NCBI GenBank assembly: GCA_016704655.1
Contig: JADIZR010000022.1
Location: 124,001 to 188,000, forward strand
Reading direction: 5' to 3'
From: Pseudomonadota bacterium
Lineage (GTDB): Bacteria > Pseudomonadota > Gammaproteobacteria > Steroidobacterales > Steroidobacteraceae
DNA length: 64,000 nt
Shown here: in pieces, positions 45,433-54,238 of the stretch
Position numbering within the stretch: the stretch's first letter is position 1
Layout: every line of letters begins with the position of its first letter
Translations under genes and position numbers: made by a program
The notes under the pieces: model-generated
Told to the model about the DNA's origin: nothing
The model's database searches: none
What the model saw: the letters and a program-made list of their open reading frames with translations, nothing else

Positions 45433-45861
45433 TCAGCCCGCAATGAAGCGATTGAGGTGCTCGATCGTCTGGTCCTGCTCTTCGATCACCACGCGCACGA
45501 GGTCGCCGATCGAAATCATGCCGATCATGCGTCCGTCCTCGACGACCGGCAGGTGACGGATCCGCTTCTCGGTCATGACCTGCATGCAATGGCGCACGCC
45601 ATCGTCGGGCGTGGCCGTCACCACCGGTGTGCTCATGATCTGCCAGATCGGTGTCTCGGCCGAGGAACGGCCAAGCAGGATCACCTTGCGGGCGTAGTCG
45701 CGTTCGGAAACCATTCCGACGAGGTCGCCGCCGCGAGTGACGGGCAGCGCGCCCACGTGCTTGTCCGCCATCATCTGGATCGCTTCGAGCACCGGTTCGT
45801 CGGCATCCACCGACCAGATCGCGTGTCCCTTGCGTCTGAGCAGTTGCTTGACTTGCACCAT
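45433..45861 (-). CDS. CBS-domain pair protein
   Basis: Protein of 142 residues made of two CBS motifs: WSVDADEPVLEAIQMMADKH then VGALPVTRGGDLVGMVSERD, and VVTATPDDGVRHCMQVMTEK then RIRHLPVVEDGRMIGMISIG. Such stand-alone Bateman modules bind adenosine nucleotides and act as energy sensors, but no effector or partner is evident. It is divergent from trmL with 62 bases between the starts, which hold both promoters. Confidence 0.93.
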   Translation of the reverse strand: MVQVKQLLRRKGHAIWSVDADEPVLEAIQMMADKHVGALPVTRGGDLVGMVSERDYARKVILLGRSSAETPIWQIMSTPVVTATPDDGVRHCMQVMTEKRIRHLPVVEDGRMIGMISIGDLVRVVIEEQDQTIEHLNRFIAG

Positions 45862-45923
45862 GCGAGAATCCTCCGGTCAGTCCCTGCGCGCGGGGCCGTC
45901 CCGCGAGCGTCGCACCCGATTCT

Positions 45924-46403
45924 ATGCCACTGCACGTCGTCCTGGTCGAACCTGAGATCCCGCCCAACACCGGCAACGTCATCCGGCTGTGCGCGAACAC
46001 GGGTGCCACTTTGCACCTCGTGCAGCCGCTCGGGTTCCGGCTCGATGCGCGATCCGTACAGCGATCCGGCCTCGATTACCACGAACTGGCCGAGGTCCGC
46101 GTCCATGCGGACTTCAGGTCCTGCCTTACGTCGCTGGCGGCCGCGGGGAACAACGGTGATCCAGCGCGCTGGTACGCGCTGACGACCCAGGGGCAGGCCG
46201 ACTACGACACGGTGAGCTACGCGGCCGGGGATGTCGTCGTGTTCGGTCCCGAGACACGGGGGTTGCCGGAGGCGGTGCTGGGGGACTGTCCGCCCGGGCG
46301 GCGACTGCGGATTCCAATGCGACCGGGCGCCCGCAGTCTGAACCTGTCGAACGCCGTGGCCGTGGTCGTCTACGAAGCCTGGCGGCAACTGGCCTGGCGC
46401 TGA
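45924..46403 (+). CDS. trmL: tRNA (cytidine/uridine-34-2'-O)-methyltransferase
   Basis: SPOUT-family methyltransferase of 159 residues that methylates the wobble ribose of certain leucine tRNAs. TrmL features are HVVLVEPEIPPNTGNVIRLC, LHLVQPLGFRLD, the knot segments VVVFGPETRGLPEAVLG and RIPMRPGARSLNLSNAVAVV, and the C-terminal YEAWRQL. Length matches E. coli TrmL (157). It converges on gpsA with a 67-base gap. Confidence 0.95.
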   Translation: MPLHVVLVEPEIPPNTGNVIRLCANTGATLHLVQPLGFRLDARSVQRSGLDYHELAEVRVHADFRSCLTSLAAAGNNGDPARWYALTTQGQADYDTVSYAAGDVVVFGPETRGLPEAVLGDCPPGRRLRIPMRPGARSLNLSNAVAVVVYEAWRQLAWR

Positions 46404-46470
46404 GACTGCTACCGCACCCGCGGGCGCAGCAAAGGCTGCAGCGGTGCGGGGGCGTCGCCCGGCCGTGCGG

Positions 46471-47508
46471 CTATTGCGTTTCCGACTTCACGGCGCGGCC
46501 CATGAGCGCGGCCACGGCTTCACGCGGCGGCAGGCCTTCGTAGATGACGCGGCAGATCTGTTCCGCGATCGGCATTTCGACCTGGTGATTGCCCGCGACG
46601 TTGCGGACGGCCCGCGCCGCGAGCACGCCTTCGACCACCTGCCCGATTTCGCGCTGCGCTGCGGCCGTGGTCTTGCCCGCTGCGAGCGCAAGGCCGAAGC
46701 GCCGGTTGCGTGACTGGTCGTCGGTGCAGGTGAGCACGAGATCGCCGAGCCCGGCGAGCCCCATGAAGGTGTCCTTGTCCGCCCCGAGCGCGACGCCAAG
46801 CCGCATCATCTCGGCGAGGCCGCGCGTGATGAGCGCGACGCGAGTGTTGGCGCCGAAGCCGAGGCCGTCCGAAATGCCGGCGCCGATCGCCAGCACGTTC
46901 TTCGTCGCACCCCCCACCTCGACGCCGATGACGTCGGTCGACGCGTAGGCGCGGAAATGCTGGCCGGAGAGCGCGCGCGCCAGTGCCAGCGCGTAGTCCT
47001 GGTCGCGCGAGGCGACCGTCATGGCGGTGGGCAGGCCGAGCCCGACCTCACGCGCGAAAGTCGGTCCCGACAACACGGCTTTCGGCACGGCGATGCCCAG
47101 GACTTCGTTCGCCACCTGGTGCGGCAACTTGCCCGAGTCGAGTTCGAAGCCCTTGGTCGCCCACGCGACGCGCATGCCGTCGCGCAGCAGCGGGGCGACG
47201 TGCACGAGGCATTCACGGAATCCGTGGCTCGGCACGGCGAGCAGCAATTCCTGCGCCGCCGCGACGGCACGCGCGAGGTCGGACTCGACGCGCAGCGATT
47301 CGGGAAACGGCGTCATCGGCAGATAACGAGCGTTGCAGCGCGCGGCCGCCAGCGCTGCCATCTGCGCGGCGTCGCGACCCCAGAGCACGGTGGGATGTCC
47401 GGTGCGCGCCAGGTGCACGGCCAGCGCCGTACCCCATGAACCAGCGCCGAGCACGGCCATCGCTGGACGTGCCACGGCTTCGATCGCCGCATCCTTCGAG
47501 GTCGTCAC
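46471..47508 (-). CDS. gpsA: glycerol-3-phosphate dehydrogenase [NAD(P)+]
   Basis: Makes sn-glycerol-3-phosphate from dihydroxyacetone phosphate for phospholipid synthesis. The Rossmann motif VLGAGSWGTALA is near the N-terminus, followed by WATKGFE, VLSGPTFAREVGLGLPTAMT, the catalytic-lysine region EVGGATKNVLAIGAGISDGL, and GLAGLGDLVLTCTDDQSRNR. The GTG at 47508 (345 residues, 19 bases after secB) is my choice; ATG at 47460 (329 residues) is possible because no clear ribosome site precedes the GTG. It ends the rhodanese-grxC-secB-gpsA operon, a layout shared with E. coli. Confidence 0.95.
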   Translation of the reverse strand: MTTSKDAAIEAVARPAMAVLGAGSWGTALAVHLARTGHPTVLWGRDAAQMAALAAARCNARYLPMTPFPESLRVESDLARAVAAAQELLLAVPSHGFRECLVHVAPLLRDGMRVAWATKGFELDSGKLPHQVANEVLGIAVPKAVLSGPTFAREVGLGLPTAMTVASRDQDYALALARALSGQHFRAYASTDVIGVEVGGATKNVLAIGAGISDGLGFGANTRVALITRGLAEMMRLGVALGADKDTFMGLAGLGDLVLTCTDDQSRNRRFGLALAAGKTTAAAQREIGQVVEGVLAARAVRNVAGNHQVEMPIAEQICRVIYEGLPPREAVAALMGRAVKSETQ

Positions 47509-47527
47509 GCGACGACTGCGGCGCTGC

Positions 47528-48016
47528 TCAGTTGACCGTGGTGGCGCTCGGTTGCTGTGCAGCCGCTTGCTGTGCAGCGCGGGCATGCAGGGCTTCGAAC
47601 GTCACCAGCGGCAGCAGGAACGGCGGGAAACCGCCCTTCGTCACCAGCTCGGAGACGGTGGAGCGCGCGTACGACAGGAGGTAGTTCGGCGCCATGATCG
47701 AGAGCACCTGCGCGACGTCGGTCGCGACCAGGTTCCTGACCAGGAACGCGCCGGCCTGCTGCAGTTCGAGCAGCCAGACCACCTTGTCACCGGCCTTGGC
47801 CTCCAGATGCACCTGTACGACGACTTCGTGCAGGTCCTGTGCAAGGGCGGTCGCGCGGGTGGAGATGTTGAGGTTCACCGCGGGCTGGCCTTCGAGGCCG
47901 CCGACGAATGGACCGTGCGGGGATTCGAACGAACAGTCCTTGAGGTAAACGACCTGCGGCGTCACCACCGGGGCATTGGGGTCGACGGCGGGCGTTGCGG
48001 CGTTCTGGTCGGTCAT
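47528..48016 (-). CDS. secB: protein-export chaperone SecB
   Basis: Cytosolic tetrameric chaperone of 162 residues that keeps preproteins unfolded and hands them to SecA. Conserved text: VYLKDCSFESPHGPF, AQDLHEVVVQVHLEAKAG, FLLELQQAG-like WLLELQQAGAFLV, MAPNYLLSYARSTVSELVTK, GGFPPFLLPLVTFEALHA. ATG at 48016 (MTDQNAATPAV) is the family start. It lies 28 bases after grxC. Confidence 0.97.
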   Translation of the reverse strand: MTDQNAATPAVDPNAPVVTPQVVYLKDCSFESPHGPFVGGLEGQPAVNLNISTRATALAQDLHEVVVQVHLEAKAGDKVVWLLELQQAGAFLVRNLVATDVAQVLSIMAPNYLLSYARSTVSELVTKGGFPPFLLPLVTFEALHARAAQQAAAQQPSATTVN

Positions 48017-48044
48017 CGCGGAATATTCCTTGTTACTTCGTGGA

Positions 48045-48320
48045 TCAGGCGCGGCCGAGCAGCTGGTCGAGCTCGCCGGCCTTGTCGAGGGCATAGAGTT
48101 CGTCGAAGCCGCCGACGTGGCGGTCGCCGATGAAAATCTGGGGCACTGTGCGGCGGCCGCCGCTGCGCTTCAGCATCAGGTCGCGTTGCGCGGGGTCTTC
48201 GTCGACCTTTACCTCGCTGAACGTGGCGCCCTTGCGCTGCAGCAAGCCACGCGCGCGGTCGCAGTACGGGCACCAGCCCGTCGAATACATCGTGATTTCC
48301 GGCTGCGCGGTGTCGTTCAT
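48045..48320 (-). CDS. grxC: glutaredoxin 3
   Basis: Dithiol glutaredoxin of 91 residues that reduces disulfides with glutathione. Active site CPYC at Cys17 and Cys20 (MYSTGWCPYCDRARGLL), cis-Pro motif TVPQIFI, and GGFDELYALDKAGELDQLL. The ATG at 48320 overlaps the stop of the rhodanese gene (ATGA), which fixes the start. Member of the operon leading to secB and gpsA. Confidence 0.96.
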   Translation of the reverse strand: MNDTAQPEITMYSTGWCPYCDRARGLLQRKGATFSEVKVDEDPAQRDLMLKRSGGRRTVPQIFIGDRHVGGFDELYALDKAGELDQLLGRA

Positions 48321-48775
48321 GCCTTGGCTCCGTCGCGCCTGGACTTGCCGCTGCCTTCCTTGACGAGCGGCAGGTTCTCGGCGCGCCAGGCCTGCACGCC
48401 GCCGCGGAGGTTGACCACGTTCGTGAAACCCTGCGCCTGCAGCACACGGGCTGCCGCGCTCGAGCGCATGCCGCTTTCGCAGCACGTGATCACGACCTTG
48501 TCCTTGAAGCGCTTGAGCGTCTCCGCGGCCTGCGCGACCTGGTCCTGCGGCACGTGCCGGGCATCCAGGATGTGACCGGAGTCGAACTCGGCCTGCGAGC
48601 GGACGTCGACCAGTACCGCGCCTTGGTTCATCAGGCGCACGGCTTCGGTGGGACTGACGGCCTGCCCACCGGAGCGGGCACGGCTGAATTCGTACGCGGC
48701 GATAGCCAGCGCGAGAATCACCGTGCCGCCCACCAGCAGGGGATGGCGGGCGGCATATTCGAGAAGACGATCCAT
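48317..48775 (-). CDS. membrane-anchored rhodanese-domain protein (YibN-like)
   Basis: Protein of 152 residues. An N-terminal membrane helix (HPLLVGGTVILALAIAAYEF) is followed by a single rhodanese domain with AVLVDVRSQAEFDSGHI and active-site loop CCESGMRS, whose second Cys occupies the catalytic position, and a Lys/Arg-rich tail. Matches E. coli YibN in size, topology and position before grxC. Predicted cytoplasmic sulfurtransferase domain. Divergent from envC with about 110 bases between the starts. Confidence 0.92.
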   Translation of the reverse strand: MDRLLEYAARHPLLVGGTVILALAIAAYEFSRARSGGQAVSPTEAVRLMNQGAVLVDVRSQAEFDSGHILDARHVPQDQVAQAAETLKRFKDKVVITCCESGMRSSAAARVLQAQGFTNVVNLRGGVQAWRAENLPLVKEGSGKSRRDGAKA

Positions 48776-48886
48776 CAGGGAGACCGGCGCAAAGGGGCGC
48801 GAATTATAGCAGTCCCCGCCGACAGGCTAGACTTGCGCGGATCCGCCGCCCCTGTCGCCTCGGCAAATTGTCCCCAACACCGCCTG

Positions 48887-50155
48887 ATGCCAGCACTTTT
48901 CGCCACTGCACCGACCTGTTCGTCGCGAGTCCGCCCCCCGGCGCGACGGGTGCGCGCGCGGATCGGCCGGGTTCTGGCCGGGTTGGTGGCGGCAGCGCTG
49001 GTCCTGGCGCCCGGGCCCGTCCTGGCTGCCGTGAAGCAGACGCCGGCGCAGAAAGAGGCCGAGCTGCGCAAGCTCAACCAGCGGATCGACAAGGTCCGCA
49101 AGACCGTCAACGAGGACGTGCAGAAGCGCGACAAGCTGTCCGGGCAGCTGCGCGAGGCCGAACTCGGCGTGCAGTCGGCGCGCAAGGAACTCGACGAAAT
49201 CCGGGCGCAGCGCCTGGTGGTCGAGGCGCGCGTGCGCGAGCTCGAAGCGGAACAGTCGCGCCGCGTACAGGAGCTGGATGGGGAGCGGGCCGAGCTGGCG
49301 GGTGAGCTGCGGACGGCCTATGTCAACGGCCGCGAGGAGCAGCTGAAACTTCTTTTAAATCAAGAGGATCCTTCGAATTTCGGGCGCATGCTGGCGTATT
49401 ACGGCTACTTTGGCCGCGCCCGGGCGGACCGCATTCGCGGCATCCAGGACCAGCTCGAGCACCTGGCGCTGGTCCGCGAAAAGATCGTGGCCGAGAAGAC
49501 CCGGCTCGAGACGCTCGAGCAACAGCGCGAGCAGCGGGTGGCCGACCTCAAGGCGTCGCAGGACCAGCGCGCGCGGGCCGTGGGCGCGATCAACCAGCAG
49601 ATCAAGACGCGGGGCGGCGAGCTGAAGCAGCTGCAGTCCCAGGCGAAGACAGTCGAGCGGCTCATCACCGAGTTGCGCCAGGCCATCGAACGTTCGCAGC
49701 AGGCCCAACCCGCGCGCAAGGGCGGTTCGACGGGCACCGTGGCACAAAAGGCTCCGTTCGAGCCCCTGCGCGGCAAGCTGCCGTGGCCGGTACAGGACGG
49801 CAAGGTCATTGCCAGGTTCGGCCAGTCGCGCGCGGGTGGCTCGATGCGCTGGCAGGGCATGCTGATCGGGACGGAGCGCGGTGCCCGGGTGCGCGCTCCG
49901 TATGCGGGGCGGGTCGTGTACGGCGACTGGCTGCCGGGCATGGGGCTGATGCTCGTCATCGATCATGGCGGCGGCTACATGAGCCTCTATGGTCACAACG
50001 AAGAGCTGTTCCGCAAAGTCGGCGATCCCGTCGTGGCCGGCGACGTCATCGGCTCCGTCGGCGACTCCGGCGGCCACAGCCAGCCAGCCCTGTACTTCGA
50101 GGTCCGTCGCGGCAAGACGCCGGTTGACCCGCAGACCTGGCTCACCCGGAAATAG
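48887..50155 (+). CDS. envC: murein hydrolase activator EnvC
   Basis: Periplasmic division factor of 422 residues that activates amidases AmiA/AmiB. A signal peptide (VLAGLVAAALVLAPGPVLAA) is followed by a long coiled coil (about 50-260, with the FtsEX-contact region) and a C-terminal LytM/M23 domain. The LytM domain is degenerate: QGMLIG and ALYFEVR stand where active enzymes have the zinc-binding His/Asp and HxH, as expected of EnvC. The conserved NQEDPSNFGRMLAYYGYFGR is present and coded partly with AT-rich codons. ATG at 48887 is chosen because family similarity and the signal start there. Confidence 0.93.
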   Translation: MPALFATAPTCSSRVRPPARRVRARIGRVLAGLVAAALVLAPGPVLAAVKQTPAQKEAELRKLNQRIDKVRKTVNEDVQKRDKLSGQLREAELGVQSARKELDEIRAQRLVVEARVRELEAEQSRRVQELDGERAELAGELRTAYVNGREEQLKLLLNQEDPSNFGRMLAYYGYFGRARADRIRGIQDQLEHLALVREKIVAEKTRLETLEQQREQRVADLKASQDQRARAVGAINQQIKTRGGELKQLQSQAKTVERLITELRQAIERSQQAQPARKGGSTGTVAQKAPFEPLRGKLPWPVQDGKVIARFGQSRAGGSMRWQGMLIGTERGARVRAPYAGRVVYGDWLPGMGLMLVIDHGGGYMSLYGHNEELFRKVGDPVVAGDVIGSVGDSGGHSQPALYFEVRRGKTPVDPQTWLTRK

Positions 50156-50210
50156 GCTCTGCATCACGGTTTGGCCCCCCCTGTTTTCTGGATGATTCGA
50201 TTCTGGATCA

Positions 50211-52475
50211 ATGTATCGCCCAGTGGATGGGCTGGGATCGATGGCTTCAAACGCAGAAATACTCGGCGATGCGCCGGCGCCGCTGAACGGTACATCGCTC
50301 GACCCGTATGGGCAACTGCTCAAGATGCTGTTGCCACGCGCGCACTCCATCGTCGTCTACGACGGCCTCGGCCTGGTGCTCTGGGCCAGCGAAGACAACG
50401 ACGACCTGGAACTGCAGGCGCTGCAGCAGCACGCCCAGGCCACCGAACTCACGACGCCAGGCGCCCTGGGTGCGGGCATCGCGGAGCCGCAGCCCGGCGA
50501 GCAGGTGGCCTACCTGTTCCTGCTGCGCGACGGCGCGGGTGACATGCTGGGTAGCGTCGGCATGATGAGCCGCGAATCGCCCCGCGATCCCCGACCGTTC
50601 CCGCTGGTGCATGGGCTGCTGCGTCCTGCGCTGCAGTGTCTCGAGCGCGAACTCGCGTCGCAGTCCAGCATCGGCAACCTGCAGCGCAGCCTGGTCGTGC
50701 GCGATCGCGACCTCGAACTGCTGCTCGGTGCCGCACAGGACGAGTCGGAGGCCGGCAATTCGACGGACGACTTCGCGAAGCTGGTCCAGGGTTGCGTCGA
50801 CCACCTGGGCTGCGCCGTCGGCGCGCTCTTGATCCCGGACAAGAACATCGCTGTCTGCCGCACGGCAACCGACGTACCGCCGCGGGCCGGCGCTGACGTC
50901 CTGACGCGCACGCATCGCCAGGTGCTCGGCTGGGCCCAGCTGCAGCGCCAGACGATGACGTCCAACGCGCCGCACGATTCCGGGCCGTTTGCCCGGATTC
51001 CGTACAAGATTCTCGCGTGCCCCGTGATGCACGGCGCCCAGCGTGTGCACGGCGTGCTGGTGCTGTTCAAGCGCCTGCAATCCCCGGATTTCGACCTGCG
51101 CCAGGTGCGCATCGTCGAACTGCTCGGGCGTCGCGTCGCGTCCATCCTGATGAACTCGTACGACCCGACGTCGGGCCTGCTGACGCGACCTGCGTTCGAG
51201 AAGCGCGCCAACGCCACGCTGACGCCACAATCGCTGTCGAAGGACAACTGCGTCATCTACGTCGACATCGACCGCCTGCACGTGCTGAACGAGAACCTGG
51301 GCATGCACGTGGGTGATTCGGTGATCGTGCGCGTCGCCGAGGTCATCCGGCAGAGCCTCTCGCCGCGCATGCTCGCAGCCCGCATTTCGGGCGACCGGTT
51401 CGCCATCTTCGTGCCTGAGACGTCGGTGGACGCCACCCACGACATTGCGGATAACCTGCGGCAATCGTTCGAGCGGCTCGGGTTCCTGCGCGAGCGGCAG
51501 CAGGTCGAGGTGACCGCCAGCTTCGGCGTGGCGAACGTCGTCGAGGGCAACCATCCGCTGTCGCATGCGCTCGCGTCCGCCGAGATCGCCTGCAAGGCCG
51601 CGAAAGACCGCGGCCGCAACCGGGTCGAAACGTATTACGACGGCGACCAGAGCATCGTGCGCCGCTACACCGACCTGACGCTCATCGGTACGGTGCGCTC
51701 GGCCCTGCTCGACCAGCGCTTCCGGCTCGAGGCGCAGACCATCGTGCCGCTGAACGGCGCGCCCGCGACGCCGAAGTTCGAGCTGCTGCTGCGCATGAAC
51801 GACGAGAAGGGCGTCAGCGTACCGCCGGAAAAATTCCTGTCGGCCGCGGAGCGCTACCAGCTCGCGCCGGCCGTCGACCGCTGGGTCGTGCGCCGCACGA
51901 TCGAAATGCTGGCGCCCCATGCCGCGCGGCTGCACGAGATGCAGGCGTGTTTCGCGGTGAACATTTCCGGGCAGTCCCTCGGCGACGCGGACTTTGCCGT
52001 GTTCATGGACACTGCGTTGCGCGAGAGCAAGCTGCCGCGCGGACTGTTGTCGTTCGAGGTCACCGAGACGGCGGCCGTCGCGAACATCGTCCGGGCGGAG
52101 GCCCTGATCCGCCGGCTGCGCGAACTCGGCAGCGACGTCGCGCTCGACGATTTCGGTCGCGGGCTCAGCTCCCTCACCTACCTGAAGACGCTGCCGGTCA
52201 CGCACCTCAAGATCGACGGCATTTTCGTGCGCGACGTCGTGACGGACGACCGCTCGCAGGCGATGCTGAGCGCAATTGTGCAGCTCGCCCGGGCCATGAA
52301 CCTCAAGACGGTCGCGGAATGCGTCGAAAGCGAGGCGATCTGGCAGGCGACCCGGGCTCTCGGGGTCGAATACGGGCAGGGTTTTTCGATCGGACGGCCC
52401 ACGCCGCTCGAGAAGGTGCTGGGCGCACTGGTTGGCGCTACCATGGACCGCTCCGCCGGGACCAAGACCGCCTGA
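50211..52475 (+). CDS. GGDEF/EAL protein with degenerate GGDEF, GAF-like N-terminus
   Basis: Cytoplasmic protein of 754 residues. The N-terminal 300 residues look like PAS/GAF-type sensing regions without membrane segments. The GGDEF domain (about 325-470) has SGDRF (about 392-396) in place of GGDEF and is probably inactive as a cyclase. The EAL domain keeps ELLLR (ExLxR, Glu524), VNISGQSL, FEVTETAA, DDFGRG, LKIDGIF and AECVE, the residues needed for c-di-GMP phosphodiesterase activity. It sits between envC and ctpA. The start is uncertain (ATG 50211 or 50241, both with weak ribosome sites). Confidence 0.9.
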   Translation: MYRPVDGLGSMASNAEILGDAPAPLNGTSLDPYGQLLKMLLPRAHSIVVYDGLGLVLWASEDNDDLELQALQQHAQATELTTPGALGAGIAEPQPGEQVAYLFLLRDGAGDMLGSVGMMSRESPRDPRPFPLVHGLLRPALQCLERELASQSSIGNLQRSLVVRDRDLELLLGAAQDESEAGNSTDDFAKLVQGCVDHLGCAVGALLIPDKNIAVCRTATDVPPRAGADVLTRTHRQVLGWAQLQRQTMTSNAPHDSGPFARIPYKILACPVMHGAQRVHGVLVLFKRLQSPDFDLRQVRIVELLGRRVASILMNSYDPTSGLLTRPAFEKRANATLTPQSLSKDNCVIYVDIDRLHVLNENLGMHVGDSVIVRVAEVIRQSLSPRMLAARISGDRFAIFVPETSVDATHDIADNLRQSFERLGFLRERQQVEVTASFGVANVVEGNHPLSHALASAEIACKAAKDRGRNRVETYYDGDQSIVRRYTDLTLIGTVRSALLDQRFRLEAQTIVPLNGAPATPKFELLLRMNDEKGVSVPPEKFLSAAERYQLAPAVDRWVVRRTIEMLAPHAARLHEMQACFAVNISGQSLGDADFAVFMDTALRESKLPRGLLSFEVTETAAVANIVRAEALIRRLRELGSDVALDDFGRGLSSLTYLKTLPVTHLKIDGIFVRDVVTDDRSQAMLSAIVQLARAMNLKTVAECVESEAIWQATRALGVEYGQGFSIGRPTPLEKVLGALVGATMDRSAGTKTA

Positions 52476-52479
52476 CCCA

Positions 52480-53757
52480 GTGACCGTCCGTTCGCACATC
52501 CTGCTGGCCGCCATGGCCGGCATTGCCCTGGGGTACGGCCTCGCCCGTGCGCCGCAGTGGTTGGCTGCCCCGCGGGCGGTCCCGGTCGACGTTGCCGTGG
52601 CGACCGCGAAGCCGGTGGCCAGCCATCAGCTGCTCGACGAAGTGGTGGGCCGCATCCGGCGCGAATACGTGCAACCGGTCCCCGACCAGGCCTTCGACCA
52701 GGCCGCAGTCAAGGGCGTCGTCGCCAACCTCGATCCGCATTCCGCTTTTCTCGACGCCGCCGAATACGACGAGATGCGGGCCGCGACGACCGGCAGCTAC
52801 ACCGGCGTGGGTATCGAGGTTTCGGTCCAGGACGGCCACGTGGTGGTCGTGACGCCGATCGAAGGCTCGCCGGCCGCGAAAGCCGGCGTCCATGCCGGCG
52901 ACATCGTGCTTGCCGTCAACGACCAGCCGGTCACCGCCGACAGACTCGACGAGACGATCGGGCGCATGCGCGGCGTGACGGGTACGCAGGTCGAGCTGGC
53001 AATCGACCGCAAGGGCGAACCGGAGCCGCTGCGGTTCACGCTCGAGCGCGGCGCAGTGCACGTGCATTCGGTGCGCGCGCAGCCGCTGCCGGGCGGTTTC
53101 GGCTACGTTCGCATCACGCAATTCAGCGACTCCACGCCGGGCGATCTCGTGCAGGCCCTGTCGACGCTCGTGCACCCGGCGCCGCAGTCGGCGTTCCACC
53201 CGTTGCGCGGACTCGTGCTCGACCTGCGCGGCAACCCGGGCGGCGTGCTCGAATCCGCCGTGAGCATTGCCGACGCCTTCCTCGATTCCGGCGTGATCGT
53301 CCGCGCCGACGGGCGCACGCCCGAGTCCCGTTTCGAAATGTCCGCGACACCGGGTGATGCGCTCGACGGCCAGCCGCTGGTCGTGCTGGTCGACGGCGGC
53401 TCGGCGTCGGGGTCGGAGATCGTTGCCGGCGCGCTGCGTGATCACGGCCGCGCGACGTTGCTGGGCGAGCGCACCTTCGGCAAGGGCTCCGTGCAGACGG
53501 TGATCCCTTTGCGCGACGGCCAGGCGCTGAAGCTCACGACCTCGCTCTACTTCACGCCTGCAGGCACGTCGATACACGAACGCGGGATCGAACCCGACAT
53601 CGCGATCGGTCCAACGGCAGCCGGTCCGGCACGGCACGCGCTGGTCGCGCCGATGCAGGATGCCGCCGTCCTCACGGCCCTCCAGTACCTGAAAGACCGT
53701 GGGCTCGGCACGTACTACGCCGCAGTCAAGACGACGTCAGCCGCGCAGCAGCGCTGA
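52480..53757 (+). CDS. ctpA: C-terminal processing peptidase, S41 family
   Basis: Periplasmic serine protease of 425 residues. An N-terminal signal/anchor (SHILLAAMAGIALGYGLARA) precedes a helical part, the PDZ domain (YTGVGIEVSVQDGHVVVVTP, IEGSPAAKAGVHAGDIVLAV) and the catalytic core with the serine motif GGSASGSE (Ser308-312) and general-base lysine in TFGKGSVQ (Lys335). GTG at 52480 is chosen because the signal begins there, four bases after the preceding stop. envC and ctpA are neighbours in many proteobacteria; the GGDEF/EAL gene is inserted between them here. Confidence 0.94.
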   Translation: MTVRSHILLAAMAGIALGYGLARAPQWLAAPRAVPVDVAVATAKPVASHQLLDEVVGRIRREYVQPVPDQAFDQAAVKGVVANLDPHSAFLDAAEYDEMRAATTGSYTGVGIEVSVQDGHVVVVTPIEGSPAAKAGVHAGDIVLAVNDQPVTADRLDETIGRMRGVTGTQVELAIDRKGEPEPLRFTLERGAVHVHSVRAQPLPGGFGYVRITQFSDSTPGDLVQALSTLVHPAPQSAFHPLRGLVLDLRGNPGGVLESAVSIADAFLDSGVIVRADGRTPESRFEMSATPGDALDGQPLVVLVDGGSASGSEIVAGALRDHGRATLLGERTFGKGSVQTVIPLRDGQALKLTTSLYFTPAGTSIHERGIEPDIAIGPTAAGPARHALVAPMQDAAVLTALQYLKDRGLGTYYAAVKTTSAAQQR

Positions 53758-54126
53758 ACCGGCGCCGATCAGCGCCCCGAGCAGCAGGACGAAGATCGGC
53801 AGCAGGCTCAGCCCGAACCCCATGCCGCGTTTCGCGGGATCGGTCACGTAGCTGCGCAGGTACACGAAGCGACCCACCAGGTAGACCGCGCCCAGCAGCG
53901 CGGCCCACGTGGGGCGCACGTAGTACGCGAACAGCCAGAGTCCCGGCAACAGCACGATCAACAGCTCGAGCGTGTTCATCTGCACGCGGAAATAGCGCTC
54001 GAATACGGGATGTCCGGTCACCGCCGGCCCGTTCACGCCGTACTTGCCGCGCGCCTGCCCGACCAGCGTCGCAAAATAGATGTACTGCAGGAGTGCGAGC
54101 AAGGCGACGATGGCGACGAATTCCAT
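53737..54126 (-). CDS. MAPEG-family membrane protein
   Basis: Protein of 129 residues with four membrane segments. The MAPEG family pattern is clear: KYGVNGPAVTGHPVFERYFR then VQMNTLELLIVLLPGLWLF, and VYLVGRFVYLRSYVTDPAKR. Family members are glutathione-dependent or eicosanoid-type membrane enzymes, but bacterial roles are largely unknown. The 3' end overlaps the convergent ctpA by 21 bases. Confidence 0.9.
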   Translation of the reverse strand: MEFVAIVALLALLQYIYFATLVGQARGKYGVNGPAVTGHPVFERYFRVQMNTLELLIVLLPGLWLFAYYVRPTWAALLGAVYLVGRFVYLRSYVTDPAKRGMGFGLSLLPIFVLLLGALIGAGSALLRG

Positions 54127-54238
54127 GGCTTCTCGATTCCGGGACTGCCGGGATGGATGTGAGGCCCCGCAGATTCCATTACCATCGCGCGCAGGTCAAC
54201 CGACGGCGCCTTGCGCCGTCACGAAGGGAGCGCTCGAC

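Noticed and set aside
50247..52523. 758-residue open frame antisense to the GGDEF/EAL gene
   Set aside because: No family similarity and composition typical of the complement of a high-GC gene; the plus strand has full domain motifs.
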